Shown here piece by piece: positions 1 through 9,193 of a DNA stretch of 44,820 nucleotides (position 1 is the first letter of the stretch; each line of letters starts with the position of its first letter). The notes under the pieces are model-generated. The model was given only the letters and a program-made list of their open reading frames with translations. It was not told the DNA's origin and made no database searches. The DNA comes from CAYSCW01 sp964429795 (lineage in GTDB: Bacteria > Acidobacteriota > Aminicenantia > Aminicenantales > Aminicenantaceae): the NCBI GenBank assembly GCA_964429795.1, contig CAYSCW010000026.1, forward strand, positions 1 to 44,820, given 5' to 3'. A program made the position numbers and the translations under genes.

Positions 1-86
1 GGCGATGATGATAGCCAGATAAAGAGGGAAAGAAGGATGATGGCTGAGGGAAGGATGAAGAGGCCGAAAACTTCCGCAAGTCCCAT
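1..86 (-). CDS. possible membrane protein, N-terminal part only (runs off window)
   Basis: A minus-strand frame is open from the end of ndk to the window edge. After an ATG at position 86 it encodes a strongly hydrophobic stretch (MGLAEVFGLFILPSAIILL and onward) that would form a transmembrane helix. No clear ribosome binding site precedes that ATG, and the frame is also open upstream of it, so the true start is uncertain. It would be the next gene downstream of ndk on the same strand. Family not recognised; the call rests only on the open frame and hydrophobicity. Confidence 0.3.
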   Translation of the reverse strand, partial: MGLAEVFGLFILPSAIILLSLFIWLSSS

Positions 87-141
87 CAGAGTCGCCTGGA
101 TTCCTATTTCTTGAGGTGAGCCCGGGATCCGGTTGAATTTT

Positions 142-552
142 TCATGCTTCTTCTTTGTAGAAATAATCGATTTCCCATACGGCTGTGTCAGGCCCGTCTG
201 AGCCGTGAACGGCGTTTCGCTCCACTGAGAAACCGTAGGTATGACGAATCGTTCCCGGCTCGGCCAGGGCAGGGTCTGTCGCTCCCATGGCTTTTCGCCA
301 GTGGTTGATGGCGTCCTCTCTTTCCAGAACCATGACCACGATCTCTCCTGAGCTCATGAAGTCGGTCAGGCTTTCGTAGAAATGCTTGTCCTGGTGGATG
401 ATATAAAAGCTCTTTGCCTGTTCTTTGCTGAGATGGAGCATCTTCAGGCCGGAAATGAGGAAGCCTTCTTCTTCTATTATCTGGATGATCTTGCCTACTG
501 CTTTCTTCTTCATAGCATCGGGTTTGATGATTGCCAGGGTTTTTTCAGCCAT
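142..552 (-). CDS. ndk: nucleoside diphosphate kinase
   Basis: This cytosolic enzyme transfers the gamma phosphate of ATP to nucleoside diphosphates through a phospho-histidine. The 136-residue length is typical for bacterial Ndk. The N-terminal TLAIIKPDA strand, the RHTYG motif near residue 103 and the active-site signature NAVHGSDG with the catalytic His at about residue 116 are all present, so the enzyme looks intact. An AAGGAG ribosome binding site lies five bases before the ATG. It is transcribed away from the QueG-like gene, with a sigma70-like promoter in the shared intergenic region. Confidence 0.96.
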   Translation of the reverse strand: MAEKTLAIIKPDAMKKKAVGKIIQIIEEEGFLISGLKMLHLSKEQAKSFYIIHQDKHFYESLTDFMSSGEIVVMVLEREDAINHWRKAMGATDPALAEPGTIRHTYGFSVERNAVHGSDGPDTAVWEIDYFYKEEA

Positions 553-588
553 GATTACTCCTTATGCGTATGAATTCGTCAGTCCATT

Positions 589-617
589 GATATATCTTAA
601 TCTTTCTTCAGAGTCAA
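589..617 (-). promoter_or_regulatory. sigma70-like promoter of ndk
   Basis: On the minus strand a -35 box TTGACT (612-617) is followed after 17 bases by TATATC (589-594). It lies 37 bases upstream of the ndk start codon. The fit is moderate because the -10 box has four of six consensus bases. Confidence 0.45.
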
Positions 618-660
618 ATGCCGTTGACAGCCCTCCGAACCCACTTTAAAATGGACGGAG

Positions 661-1341
661 ATGGAAAAAAGAAGACAGAACTACAAATTGCTGGAGAAAT
701 TCGCTCTTGACCAGGGAATCTCTCTCTTTGGTGCCGCGGATATAGAGACGGCCAGGGAGGAATTTCTCCTCGACTTAAGGACAAGAGAAAGATTCGGCTT
801 CGCCCTTTCGCTGGGAAAAAGGCTGCTGGATCCTGTCATAGAGGATATCGAGGATCGACCTACCCCGCTTTATTTTCATCATTACCGGCAGTTGAACTTC
901 TTCCTGGACCGGGCGGCTTTTCTGGTCTCCTCTCTCATTCAAGAAAAGGGATTTCAGGCGCTTCCCATTCCTGCCTCCCAGACAGTTGACTGGAAAAATC
1001 AACGCGGACATCTCTCTCATAAGAAGATCGGCCGCCTGGCCGGACTGGGATGGATAGGACGGAATAATCTTCTTGTCAACCACGAACTGGGAGCCAGGTT
1101 CCGGCTGGTAACCGTTCTTACGGATATGCCTCTTGAGGCGGATAAGCCTGTGGAGAGAGATTGCGGAGAATGCCAGAAGTGTATACCGGCATGCCCGGTC
1201 GAGGCCATAAAAGAGCGAAGAGAGGATTTCGACCACTGGAGGTGTTTCGAGAAACTCAGCGAGTTCCATAAACTGCCCAATATAGGTCAGCATATCTGCG
1301 GGATTTGTGTGAAGGCCTGTTCCGGATTCTCTAAAAAATAA
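661..1341 (+). CDS. QueG-like Fe-S oxidoreductase (short epoxyqueuosine-reductase relative)
   Basis: The protein resembles the core of epoxyqueuosine reductase QueG, a cobalamin and double [4Fe-4S] enzyme. It has the GLGWIGRNNLLV stretch at about residues 128-139 and a two-cluster ferredoxin region with Cys168, 171, 174 and 178 (CGECQKCIPACP), then Cys195, 213, 216 and 220. At 226 residues it lacks the C-terminal HEAT-repeat extension that QueG uses for tRNA binding. It may therefore belong to the shorter family of uncharacterised 4Fe-4S double-cluster proteins and need not act on tRNA. It stands alone on the plus strand, divergent from ndk. Confidence 0.7.
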   Translation: MEKRRQNYKLLEKFALDQGISLFGAADIETAREEFLLDLRTRERFGFALSLGKRLLDPVIEDIEDRPTPLYFHHYRQLNFFLDRAAFLVSSLIQEKGFQALPIPASQTVDWKNQRGHLSHKKIGRLAGLGWIGRNNLLVNHELGARFRLVTVLTDMPLEADKPVERDCGECQKCIPACPVEAIKERREDFDHWRCFEKLSEFHKLPNIGQHICGICVKACSGFSKK

Positions 1342-1405
1342 TCCTTCTGGCAGGTTAAACGAAGAAATCTGAAAAGAGGCGGAAAGCTTTCTTCATGTTT
1401 CCGGA

Positions 1406-4400
1406 TTAGACTTGAATCCTGGAAAGCTCTATGGGGTGCTTGCTGATCACGACCCTGTTCTTTCCCGATTCTTTAGCCTCATAGAGAGCCCGGTCAGCGA
1501 GATTGGTGAGTTCTGTGGCAATCCTGGCGTATTCCTTCTTGGGTCCGTCGATGGGATGTTTAAACACGTAGTCTCTGTAATAGCAGTAGGCGATTCCCAT
1601 GCTTATAGTCTTGTGGACGATCTCGCCCTCGGGTCTGAAATTGATCTCCTGGAAGGCAATCCTTATCCTTTCGGCGATGGTGGCGGCTTCGTTGACGTTT
1701 GTACCGGGGAGAATAATGGTGAACTCGTCTCCTCCAAACCTGGAGGCCAAATCGGTTTCTTTCCGGATATTTTGGCCGATCACCTGGGCGGCCTCCACCA
1801 GTACATGGTCTCCTTTGAGATGCTGGTAGGTATCGTTGTAGGGTTTAAAGTCGTCGATATCAATCATGATCAAAGACAAAGTACTTCTCCATTTCTCTGC
1901 TGTTCTTATCTCATCGGGAAGGTGTTCGTTGAAATATCTGCGGTTGAAAAGTCCTGTAAGCTCGTCTGTTATTGAGAGAAGCCTGACTTTTTCCTCCAGA
2001 TTTTTTCTCTCGGTTATATCTTCTATTACCGTATCATAATAGGAAATATCGCCGAAGGCATCTTGTATAGCCGTGGAGGTGAGAGATGCCCAGAAATAAG
2101 ACCCGTCTTTTCTGGTCAGTAGGAGTTCTTTGTTCTTCACGAGGCCCTGTTTTTCGATATCCTTCATGAAATTTTCGAAATCGGAGGAGTTTTTAAACAG
2201 ATTCACCAGTTTGAGGCTAAGCGCTTCATCTCCATCCTTATATCCGAGGATTTCTAAGGCCGTTGGATTGATCTCAAGGAGCTTGCCCAAGGGGGTGAGC
2301 CTGAAGATTCCCACTTTGATGTTGGCTATCAGCTCTCTGTATTTTACTTCGGACTCTTCGATGTGCCTCACCAGCCCGCGCCGCTGGAGGATCTCTGAGA
2401 TGAGGTTGGCGAAGATTTCTATAGGTCTGACCGTCTCTTTGGTAGGAGCGAGGCCGCTTTTGGAATCATCAACGGATATGATTCCCAGGAGCTGTCCTTT
2501 TTTGTCTTTCATGCTGACAAGAAGATTGTCGTCTTTGTGCCAGTAACCTTCTTTTTTGGGATAGGGTTTATCGCTTGATATGACGGCTTTTTTGTCCAGA
2601 ATGTCTCTCATGGAGTGGGGAATGTAACAGGATTGGCTTCCGATTTTTATCCCCTTCTCAAAATATTCCAGGTATTTTTCCCTGGGCATTTCCACTTTTC
2701 TAACTCTGATCAGATCAGCTCTTGTTATGCCTTTGTATCCGATGATTTTTCTGTAGGGAGGCTCATCTATAAACAAAGAGATGAGGACTCGGCTGAAATC
2801 TGAGATGTCGACCACGGCATCGGCGATCCGCCTGAATAGATCCTCTTCCTTTTCAGCGGATAAGATGTCCGCCGTGATTTCTGAAAATCTTTCGATCTGG
2901 AGGTTGACCTCTTTTATTTTTTCTTCGGCTTTCTTCCTTTTGGTGATCTCGATAAAAATAGCGATAGCCATGGATTCCTGATCAGAGAGAAAAATGGGAA
3001 AGAGGGAACAGAGGACGTATTTTTCCTCTTTCGTCCTTGTGGTTATGGACAATTCCGTCAGTAGGGAAGCTTTCTTTTTGTCAAAGATGTCGTCGAGAAG
3101 CGGCTGGAATTTTTCTTCTTTTTCTTCGCTGAAAAGCACGTCCTGCAGGGTTTTTCCTTTAACCTCTTTTTCGGTAAACCCGAACAGGCTCTCCGAAGCG
3201 GGGTTCCAGAAGAGAACTTTCCCGTTCCTGTCGAATCCTTGAATGGCAATGTTGGGAGCATTGTCTATGATGGCCTTCAGTTTGGTCTTGTTTCCTTCCA
3301 CTTCTTTGTAAGCCTGATTCAGTTCTTCTATGACTTTTTTCCGTTCTGTGATATCGGTGGCAATTCCAAGAATACCAGCCTGGAGGTTGCCTCCAGAGAG
3401 AGGACGGCAGGAAATTCGGACATAGCGGGTTTTCCCTTCGTTATGGATAAGGCGAAACTCATAGGGGCTTGTGTCCCCTGACAGGATTTTTTTCAAAGCC
3501 TCTGAGATATGCTGCTTATCCTGGGGATGGACGAGGTTCAGCAGGGATTCGCCTCTGAGCTCTTTGGAAGCCAGGCCGTTGTAGTTCTGGATGGCGGGGC
3601 TGATGTAGGTGAAGCGCCCTTCATTATCCAGGATGAAGATGACATCGTTGATGTTTTCCACAAGAAGACGGTATTTCTCCTCGGACTTGTGAAGGGCCTC
3701 ATTCATCTTCTTCCGCTCGGTAAGATCGCGTACGATGCCTAATACGGCCGGACGTCCCTCATAAGGGATAGAGGCCGCAGAGATTTCGAGCTCTTTTTCA
3801 GTGCCATTCTTGCTGGTCACCGTGAGGTTGCAGACAGAGGGAGCATCTTTTGCTGTTAATTTAAGTTTTTGCCTATCACTGACGCATTCTTTGTCTCTGG
3901 AGCTCACTTTATCGAATAGCGGCTTTCCAACCAGCTCGTCTTTGGAAAACCCGGTGATTTGTTCAATGGCTTTGTTGGCGAATTTGCAGATGCCGTCCTG
4001 AATGATGGCCACTCCGTGTTTAGCATTCTCCACAAGTGTCAGATATTTCTTTTCTGATTCCTTGAGTGTTTCTTCGAATTTTTTCCTCTCCGTGATATCT
4101 CTGGCAATACCGACCAGGGCAAAGATTTGGCCCTTATTGTCTTTAAGGACTTTGAGATGGATATCCAGAGGGACTCTTCCTCCGTTGGAAGAGATAACTT
4201 CGACTTCATGGAGGGGATGATAAGTTATCTGGGTAAAATTTTGGAAGACCTTTTGAATTGATTCTCGGTAATCAGGCGCCATGAGGTCCAGAAGATTTTT
4301 TTGGAGGAGTTCCGAGAGAGAATAGCCGGTTATTTTTTGAGCGGTTTTGTTGATATAGAGAAAATTTCCCTCAAGGTCGACAACAAAAATAATATCCGGG

Positions 4401-4510
4401 GCAGTTTCGACAAGGGTGAGATACTTGTCTTCAAAAGAGATGCCTCTTTCAGAAAAAGTCCTTCCAAACCTAGTATTGGGATCGACTTGAACTTCTCTAT
4501 GATTAGACAT
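1406..4510 (-). CDS. multi-PAS/GAF sensor diguanylate cyclase (GGDEF)
   Basis: A predicted cytosolic sensor of about 1034 residues that would make cyclic di-GMP. Four PAS domains lie in tandem in roughly the first 540 residues, each closing with a D-I-T-E-R-K type PAC ending. A GAF-like segment follows at about 550-710, a fifth PAS at about 715-840 and a GGDEF domain with the intact signature RFGGDEF near residue 925. The product-inhibition I-site position reads KETD where RxxD is usual, so feedback inhibition may be weak. There is no transmembrane segment or EAL domain. I prefer the ATG at 4510, preceded by AGGGG five bases upstream, to the in-frame GTG at 4546. Confidence 0.92.
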   Translation of the reverse strand: MSNHREVQVDPNTRFGRTFSERGISFEDKYLTLVETAPDIIFVVDLEGNFLYINKTAQKITGYSLSELLQKNLLDLMAPDYRESIQKVFQNFTQITYHPLHEVEVISSNGGRVPLDIHLKVLKDNKGQIFALVGIARDITERKKFEETLKESEKKYLTLVENAKHGVAIIQDGICKFANKAIEQITGFSKDELVGKPLFDKVSSRDKECVSDRQKLKLTAKDAPSVCNLTVTSKNGTEKELEISAASIPYEGRPAVLGIVRDLTERKKMNEALHKSEEKYRLLVENINDVIFILDNEGRFTYISPAIQNYNGLASKELRGESLLNLVHPQDKQHISEALKKILSGDTSPYEFRLIHNEGKTRYVRISCRPLSGGNLQAGILGIATDITERKKVIEELNQAYKEVEGNKTKLKAIIDNAPNIAIQGFDRNGKVLFWNPASESLFGFTEKEVKGKTLQDVLFSEEKEEKFQPLLDDIFDKKKASLLTELSITTRTKEEKYVLCSLFPIFLSDQESMAIAIFIEITKRKKAEEKIKEVNLQIERFSEITADILSAEKEEDLFRRIADAVVDISDFSRVLISLFIDEPPYRKIIGYKGITRADLIRVRKVEMPREKYLEYFEKGIKIGSQSCYIPHSMRDILDKKAVISSDKPYPKKEGYWHKDDNLLVSMKDKKGQLLGIISVDDSKSGLAPTKETVRPIEIFANLISEILQRRGLVRHIEESEVKYRELIANIKVGIFRLTPLGKLLEINPTALEILGYKDGDEALSLKLVNLFKNSSDFENFMKDIEKQGLVKNKELLLTRKDGSYFWASLTSTAIQDAFGDISYYDTVIEDITERKNLEEKVRLLSITDELTGLFNRRYFNEHLPDEIRTAEKWRSTLSLIMIDIDDFKPYNDTYQHLKGDHVLVEAAQVIGQNIRKETDLASRFGGDEFTIILPGTNVNEAATIAERIRIAFQEINFRPEGEIVHKTISMGIAYCYYRDYVFKHPIDGPKKEYARIATELTNLADRALYEAKESGKNRVVISKHPIELSRIQV

Positions 4511-4670
4511 TTTTCCCCTAGATTTTCGGGGTTTCTCCGCGAGCACATAAAAGATAGAGGATGGGGGAAAATATGTAAATCGCCTTAGACGGTGAAATGA
4601 AAAGTGATATTGATAGAGAATATTTCATCCGATAAGGTAGGAGAGATTCACCCCTGCGGGCTAAACAAGT

Positions 4671-4702
4671 CAAAAAAACTGGCCCGATGTCCTCATCGGG
4701 CC
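4671..4702 (-). terminator. rho-independent terminator of the GyrI-like gene
   Basis: A perfect 9-bp stem (GGCCCGATG / CATCGGGCC, arms 4681-4689 and 4694-4702) with a 4-base loop is followed on the minus strand by seven T residues (4672-4678). It sits 38 bases downstream of the stop codon of the secreted GyrI-like protein. Confidence 0.9.
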
Positions 4703-4739
4703 GATAAAGGTCTGTTCTGGGAAATGGACTCTGCTGCTT

Positions 4740-5291
4740 CTATTTTTTTTCGCAGGGAATCCAGATCTCGCTCTTCATGTCTTCTGGTTTTATATCCGGA
4801 GTGGGCATGGTCAGGTATCTTTCCATGAGAGGACCTGCCTGGGCGTAGCCGTTAGCCTCCATCCATTCATAGATTTTGGCGATGGTCTCCCCTGTTTTCT
4901 CATAGGGGCCGGTGTGAGTAGCTGCGGCGACCTGAGTGAAGCTCCATTGTTTCTTTTCGAGAGGCGACTGGGGCATGACCTGGGGTGTGACCGGAAATCC
5001 AACCTCCCATTGCAGCTCCTCGGGTTTGACTTCATCGGGGCTGTTGTAATAGATGCCGAAAAGAGATCCTCCGGGATAGATGTTCTGGCTCTGGGATGAA
5101 AGTATCAATTGACCGATGACATCATTGATTTCTGTGAAAGGGCCTTTGTGGCTTATGCAGACATAGGCAAAAGGAGTCACTTCTATTACGGAGACGGCCT
5201 CTTCTGGGGAGGTGGATTTTTGGGCGCCACCGACCAAAACAGAAATAGAAATGATCATGCATAGAATGGAAACGAATGTGATCTTTTTCAA
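4740..5291 (-). CDS. secreted GyrI-like / AraC effector-binding-domain protein
   Basis: The N-terminus is a signal peptide (hydrophobic run ITFVSILCMIISISVLVGG), so the protein is exported or lipid-anchored. The rest matches the GyrI-like small-molecule binding fold (bacterial transcription activator effector-binding domain), with the repeated pattern AYVCISHKGPF near residues 42-52 and AAATHTGPYEK near residue 122. The DNA-binding part found in AraC/BmrR relatives is absent, so it is a stand-alone ligand-binding module. Translation most likely starts at a TTG with a strong AGGAGG six bases upstream. The ligand is unknown. It is monocistronic and ends at the terminator just downstream. Confidence 0.8.
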   Translation of the reverse strand: MKKITFVSILCMIISISVLVGGAQKSTSPEEAVSVIEVTPFAYVCISHKGPFTEINDVIGQLILSSQSQNIYPGGSLFGIYYNSPDEVKPEELQWEVGFPVTPQVMPQSPLEKKQWSFTQVAAATHTGPYEKTGETIAKIYEWMEANGYAQAGPLMERYLTMPTPDIKPEDMKSEIWIPCEKK

Positions 5292-5372
5292 TTTTCCCTC
5301 CTTATTATTCGCGTTTTAATTATCCTGGGTTATTCAGATTATTTCCCTCATCATTATACAACTCAGACACTT

Positions 5373-6038
5373 TTATACGATATCTCTATGATACCGTGAG
5401 TAAAGGGCGATAACCGGATTGTGGCCGGTGACGCGGTCCTTAACAACAAGGGTTGTTACCGGCGCTGCAGAGTTCATGGTGAAGAGCATGTCGTGTCCCA
5501 CACAGAGGCCGATGATGACGTTGAAGCCCGTTTTAGCCCGGTTGAGGAGCTCGGCCTGAAGGAGGGGATTGCAGGCCGCCTCGAATTTCTGCGGATCTCT
5601 GATCTTGTGTTCTGAAGGGATTCCGAGCTCCGTCTTATCCATAGCGCCACAGCTGCAGATCACCGAACATATTTCAAGACCATGGCTTTCCAGGATGGCC
5701 GCCGCTCTGGCTGCCTCATCGGCAAGGCCGCTGCAGAAAGCTATCCCGATTTTTTTGAACCCCATTCTTTCGGCAAACGCAGCGATCTCTCGAATCCTGG
5801 GCCGCACAGGAACCGTTCGTCCTTCTTCTCTGGCTGCTTTTTCGTCATAGGCTTCCTTTTCGATCAGAGCAGATTTGAGGAAGAAGGTGTAAGTGTCTTT
5901 GTCACTGTATTTCTTGGCTGTTTTCTTGATCAGGCTCTTGAAGTTCTTTATCGGGCAGAAAGAGGGGAGACGGGATTCATCGGTAACGCCTTGAGTGCAG
6001 TATCTGGTTTTGCATAGCGTACATTTTGGATCAATCAT
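5373..6038 (-). CDS. DUF1847 family Cys-rich metal-binding protein
   Basis: The 221-residue protein has the layout of DUF1847 (COG4887, predicted metal-binding). A Cys-rich N-terminus (CTLCKTRYC at residues 6-14, a further Cys near 28) is followed by an alpha/beta domain with conserved Cys positions in VICSCGAMDKTELG, EAACNPLLQAELLN and GLCVGHDMLF. The function of the family is unknown; the cysteines suggest a bound metal or Fe-S centre. It lies alone between the GyrI-like gene and two inverted-repeat elements, with no strong ribosome binding site. A related theme (the CGGC protein) recurs at 36.3 kb. Confidence 0.8.
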   Translation of the reverse strand: MIDPKCTLCKTRYCTQGVTDESRLPSFCPIKNFKSLIKKTAKKYSDKDTYTFFLKSALIEKEAYDEKAAREEGRTVPVRPRIREIAAFAERMGFKKIGIAFCSGLADEAARAAAILESHGLEICSVICSCGAMDKTELGIPSEHKIRDPQKFEAACNPLLQAELLNRAKTGFNVIIGLCVGHDMLFTMNSAAPVTTLVVKDRVTGHNPVIALYSRYHRDIV

Positions 6039-6082
6039 TTTGTATAGATTCTAAATCAGTATAAGGTTAAATTCAACAGAAA

Positions 6083-6206
6083 AGGGGACAGTGGCAGCAT
6101 CTCCCTTTCCGTGATGGCTGATAAAAGCGTCGGTTCCTATCCATTCTTGTCAAGACCCTCCCTTCCTCCACTATGGGCTTCGGACAGAGAGGAACCGCTG
6201 TCCCCT
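6083..6206. repeat. REP/MITE-like inverted-repeat element 1
   Basis: The ends are 12-base inverted repeats with one mismatch: AGGGGACAGTGG at 6083-6094 and CCGCTGTCCCCT at 6195-6206. A second, inner inverted pair CGGTTCCT (6131-6138) / AGGAACCG (6190-6197) partly overlaps the right end. GGGGACAG-type ends are common in REP elements mobilised by RAYT (TnpA-REP) transposases, but no such gene is in the window. Confidence 0.5.
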
Positions 6207-6278
6207 ACATTACTGGATGAAATATTTTCGATCATCACAGAAATGAAAATTCGAAAGTCAGCATCTATAAATTCTTAG

Positions 6279-6414
6279 CAGTCAGGGAAGCTGATGAGGA
6301 AGTCATCCGGAGGCAAGCGGGCATGGTTCCTCGAAGAGGAGAGCGAGCCGAGGAATAAGAGGATTTTCCTCGCTGGGGAAAATTCGCGGGCTGACGAATC
6401 AGCTTACCTGACTG
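6279..6414. repeat. inverted-repeat element 2, strongly structured
   Basis: The termini are 16-base inverted repeats with a single mismatch: CAGTCAGGGAAGCTGA at 6279-6294 and TCAGCTTACCTGACTG at 6399-6414. The right arm can instead form a local hairpin, GCTGA-CGAA-TCAGC at 6390-6403. The interior contains further CCTCG/CGAGG and GAGGA/TCCTC pairings. No convincing reading frame occupies the element. It could be a MITE or a structured RNA; the rest of the 6039-6464 gap shows nothing else. Confidence 0.5.
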
Positions 6415-6464
6415 TTCCCAAAATCATCACGGAAATGGAAATATTTCCGGGGGCAGTCTTCCTT

Positions 6465-9095
6465 TTATTTCTCAGGATAAAGGTCCTCCCACCATTCCGG
6501 CTGGTTCCTGAGCCATCTATCGAACCAGGCCATGATGGTCTTGGTCCAGAGCTTTCTTTTGTTGTATTGCATAATCCAGTGATTCTGGCCGGAGACCTGA
6601 ATGTACTCTACTTCTTTTCCCAGGAGTTTCAGGGCTGTGAAGAGCTGGGTGCTTTCGCCAGGTGGCACATTGGTATCGTCTGATCCATGGAGGAGGAGAA
6701 GCGGGGTTGTGATTTTGTCGGCGTGGAAGAGAGCGCTTTGATTGACGTAGATATCTCTGCGGTTCCAGGGGAAGCTGTTGGCTGCTGAGATGGAGTTATA
6801 CCAGTAACCCCAGAATCCTTCTCCCCAATAGCTGGAGATGGAGCTGATTCCTGCATGGGCGATCCCAGCGGCGAAGATATCCGTGCGTGTCAGAAGCAGC
6901 ATGGTCATGAATCCGCCATAAGAAGCTCCGATGCAGCCTACTCTCTCGGGGTCGACAAAGGAATGAACAGCCAGGAATTTTTTCACTCCGTCTATAATCT
7001 CATCAGCGACAACAATCCCCCAGTCGTTAACGTGGTAGGAAGAGAACTCCTGCCCGAAGCCGACAGCCCCGCTGGGTTGAAGAACATAAATCACAAAGCC
7101 CTGAGCGGCGTAGAGGTTCTTTGGGTACCGTCCGCCGAAAGAGCGCTCCACAGGAGATACACCTCCATAATAGTAAACGATACAAGGATATTTTCTTTCG
7201 GGGTCAAAATCGGGGGGATAATAGATGCGGCCTTCGATTTCCGTGCCTCTTTTGTTTTTGAAAGTCCACCGCTCCACTTTTCCAAACTTTACATCAGCAT
7301 AATCCTCCTCCTCCGGATCGTGTAGAATGCGGTATTTCCGGTCCTTGAGGTCTATGAGGTAAGCCTTTGGCGGAACAGTAGCGCTGGATCCTGTATAAAC
7401 TGCTGTGGGAGCATTCTTGGCCAGATCTAACCGGCCAATTACTTCAACCCCGCAGTCGATGAGATTGAATGTCTTCTCTTCTAAATCATAGCGATAAAGA
7501 TGATGGTAGGAGCGGTCTACGGTGGTGAAATAGATGCAGTTTTCTGTCTTGCTCCAGATGGCCTGCGTGATGGTAGGATCAAAGTCTCTGGTCAGGGGCT
7601 CAGCTTTTTTCGTTTCGGGATTGAAAAGATAGGCCTCGGTTTCCGTTTCATTGGGAAGGCGGCCTTTGGGAAGGTTCCAGCCGATCTTCCCGAAGGCGGA
7701 AGGGCTTCCCAGAATCAGGATTTTATCACCCTGGGGACTCCATTGAGCGCTGTTAAGCCATCTCCCATCCCAGAGCAACTGTGCTTTCAGGGTCTCAAGG
7801 TCAAGGGAATAGAGCTCGATTCTATAATAGGGACGGTCTGAATAATCTTCAATTCGCCGGGTAAAGAGAAGGCTTTTTCCATCAGAGTTGAAGCTGTCGA
7901 GCGATGTGGAGAGCTCTCCTGCGGTCAGCCTTTGGGAGATCCCTCCAGGGATGCTGACCTTATACAGGTAGGTCCGGTTGCGCCACCAGGGTTGGCGGTC
8001 AGCCATATTCTGAAATCTTTTGACTCCGCTCTTATCCTCTTTGGCTTCTTCTGTTACGGAATAGATGATGAAGCTTCCGTCAGGAGACCAGACATGCATG
8101 TTCATATTTTCTATCTCTTCTATGAGGGGAATAGATGTTCCTTTCTCAAGGTCTACGATCCAGATGGTTCCCTTGGATTTCTTGCGGGTTACATATGAGA
8201 ATCTTTTGCCGCTCGGTGCCCAATTTACGTCGGAGATGGACATTCCTCCCCTGTATGTCTGCATAAGACTGCCATCAGTGGTGTTGTATATTTCTACCCA
8301 CGATTCAGATTCGTCGCCCGGAGGCAGCGTTTTTCGTATGGTGATGGCGGTTAAGGTCCCGTCAGGTGAGATAGAAGTTCCCCCCACCTTCGGTCCATCC
8401 AGAAGATGGGTGATAGTCATCTTTTCGAGAGGATAGAGAGCGAGGCGGGGAGGAGGGCTGGAGACGAAATTTTCCTCGAAAGATAGCCTGCTTTTCAGAG
8501 TCCAGTCTGAATTTGAGCTTGGATCATAGACGGTTTTCAAGAGGATGAGATGAAGTCCGGTTTCCAATTTAAGCGCAGTCGATGTTTTTCTTCCCTCCAC
8601 TGATGGTTTACCTTCTTCTGTGGAGTCGATCTTCGCCTTGGTGGCCACCACTTCTCCATCCACAAAGACACGAAGGGTTTGAGGGGTGTGGATGATGATT
8701 TCGGATTTTGTCCACCTTCCCACTTCAAGGTAAACACCCAGATAAGCCGTTGCAGGGTTCTTGTTATCTGTGGGAAGTGTGATGATGTCTTCTTCTGTAT
8801 GAAGTTCTTTCCATTGGGCCGTGTGGCCGTCATGCCATTTAAGAGAACCCTCTGGTTTAGGTTTCAGCTTGGCTATTTCAATTTCGTCGTAGTTCAGCAC
8901 ATCTTCCACAACGTAGCCTCTCTTTTTGGATTCATGAAAGGCAGGGAGAGGACTGGTGAATGGGCCAAGCAGAAGCCAGGATTTGATGGCTAGCTCTTTA
9001 TTTTTCTCCTGAGCTTCCTGTTCTTGAGCAATACTTGGTGCGGTTGTAATGCACAGCAGAAAAATAATAAGAATCGTACATATTTTGACTTTCAT
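6465..9095 (-). CDS. secreted S9 family peptidase (prolyl oligopeptidase / DPP type)
   Basis: An 876-residue exported serine peptidase. A signal peptide (KICTILIIFLLCITTAPSIA) and a roughly 200-residue N-terminal domain precede a TolB/WD40-like beta-propeller, with repeats such as DGTLTAITIRK, WSPDGSFIIYS and WSPQGDKILIL. The C-terminal alpha/beta hydrolase domain is complete: nucleophile in GASYGGF near residue 723, acid in HGSDDTNVPP near 805 and His in SGQNHWI near 838. It would release dipeptides or cleave oligopeptides outside the cytoplasm. Two ATGs are adjacent; the second (9095) is better spaced from the GGAGG site. It is a single gene with nearby repeats downstream. Confidence 0.92.
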   Translation of the reverse strand: MKVKICTILIIFLLCITTAPSIAQEQEAQEKNKELAIKSWLLLGPFTSPLPAFHESKKRGYVVEDVLNYDEIEIAKLKPKPEGSLKWHDGHTAQWKELHTEEDIITLPTDNKNPATAYLGVYLEVGRWTKSEIIIHTPQTLRVFVDGEVVATKAKIDSTEEGKPSVEGRKTSTALKLETGLHLILLKTVYDPSSNSDWTLKSRLSFEENFVSSPPPRLALYPLEKMTITHLLDGPKVGGTSISPDGTLTAITIRKTLPPGDESESWVEIYNTTDGSLMQTYRGGMSISDVNWAPSGKRFSYVTRKKSKGTIWIVDLEKGTSIPLIEEIENMNMHVWSPDGSFIIYSVTEEAKEDKSGVKRFQNMADRQPWWRNRTYLYKVSIPGGISQRLTAGELSTSLDSFNSDGKSLLFTRRIEDYSDRPYYRIELYSLDLETLKAQLLWDGRWLNSAQWSPQGDKILILGSPSAFGKIGWNLPKGRLPNETETEAYLFNPETKKAEPLTRDFDPTITQAIWSKTENCIYFTTVDRSYHHLYRYDLEEKTFNLIDCGVEVIGRLDLAKNAPTAVYTGSSATVPPKAYLIDLKDRKYRILHDPEEEDYADVKFGKVERWTFKNKRGTEIEGRIYYPPDFDPERKYPCIVYYYGGVSPVERSFGGRYPKNLYAAQGFVIYVLQPSGAVGFGQEFSSYHVNDWGIVVADEIIDGVKKFLAVHSFVDPERVGCIGASYGGFMTMLLLTRTDIFAAGIAHAGISSISSYWGEGFWGYWYNSISAANSFPWNRRDIYVNQSALFHADKITTPLLLLHGSDDTNVPPGESTQLFTALKLLGKEVEYIQVSGQNHWIMQYNKRKLWTKTIMAWFDRWLRNQPEWWEDLYPEK

Positions 9096-9193
9096 CATGC
9101 CTCCTGGATGAGTGATTTTCCCGAGTGGCTAAATATAGTCTATTCGTCAGCTATTTGCAATTTTTTGTTCGGATGGAGAGGAACCGCCTCTTT

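Noticed and set aside
775..1293. Long minus-strand frame opposite the QueG-like gene
   Set aside because: Antisense shadow of a gene with clear Fe-S motifs; no family features of its own.
6294..6683. Plus-strand frame of 129 codons overlapping the S9 peptidase end
   Set aside because: It lies antisense to the well-supported peptidase and within inverted-repeat element 2, with no family similarity.
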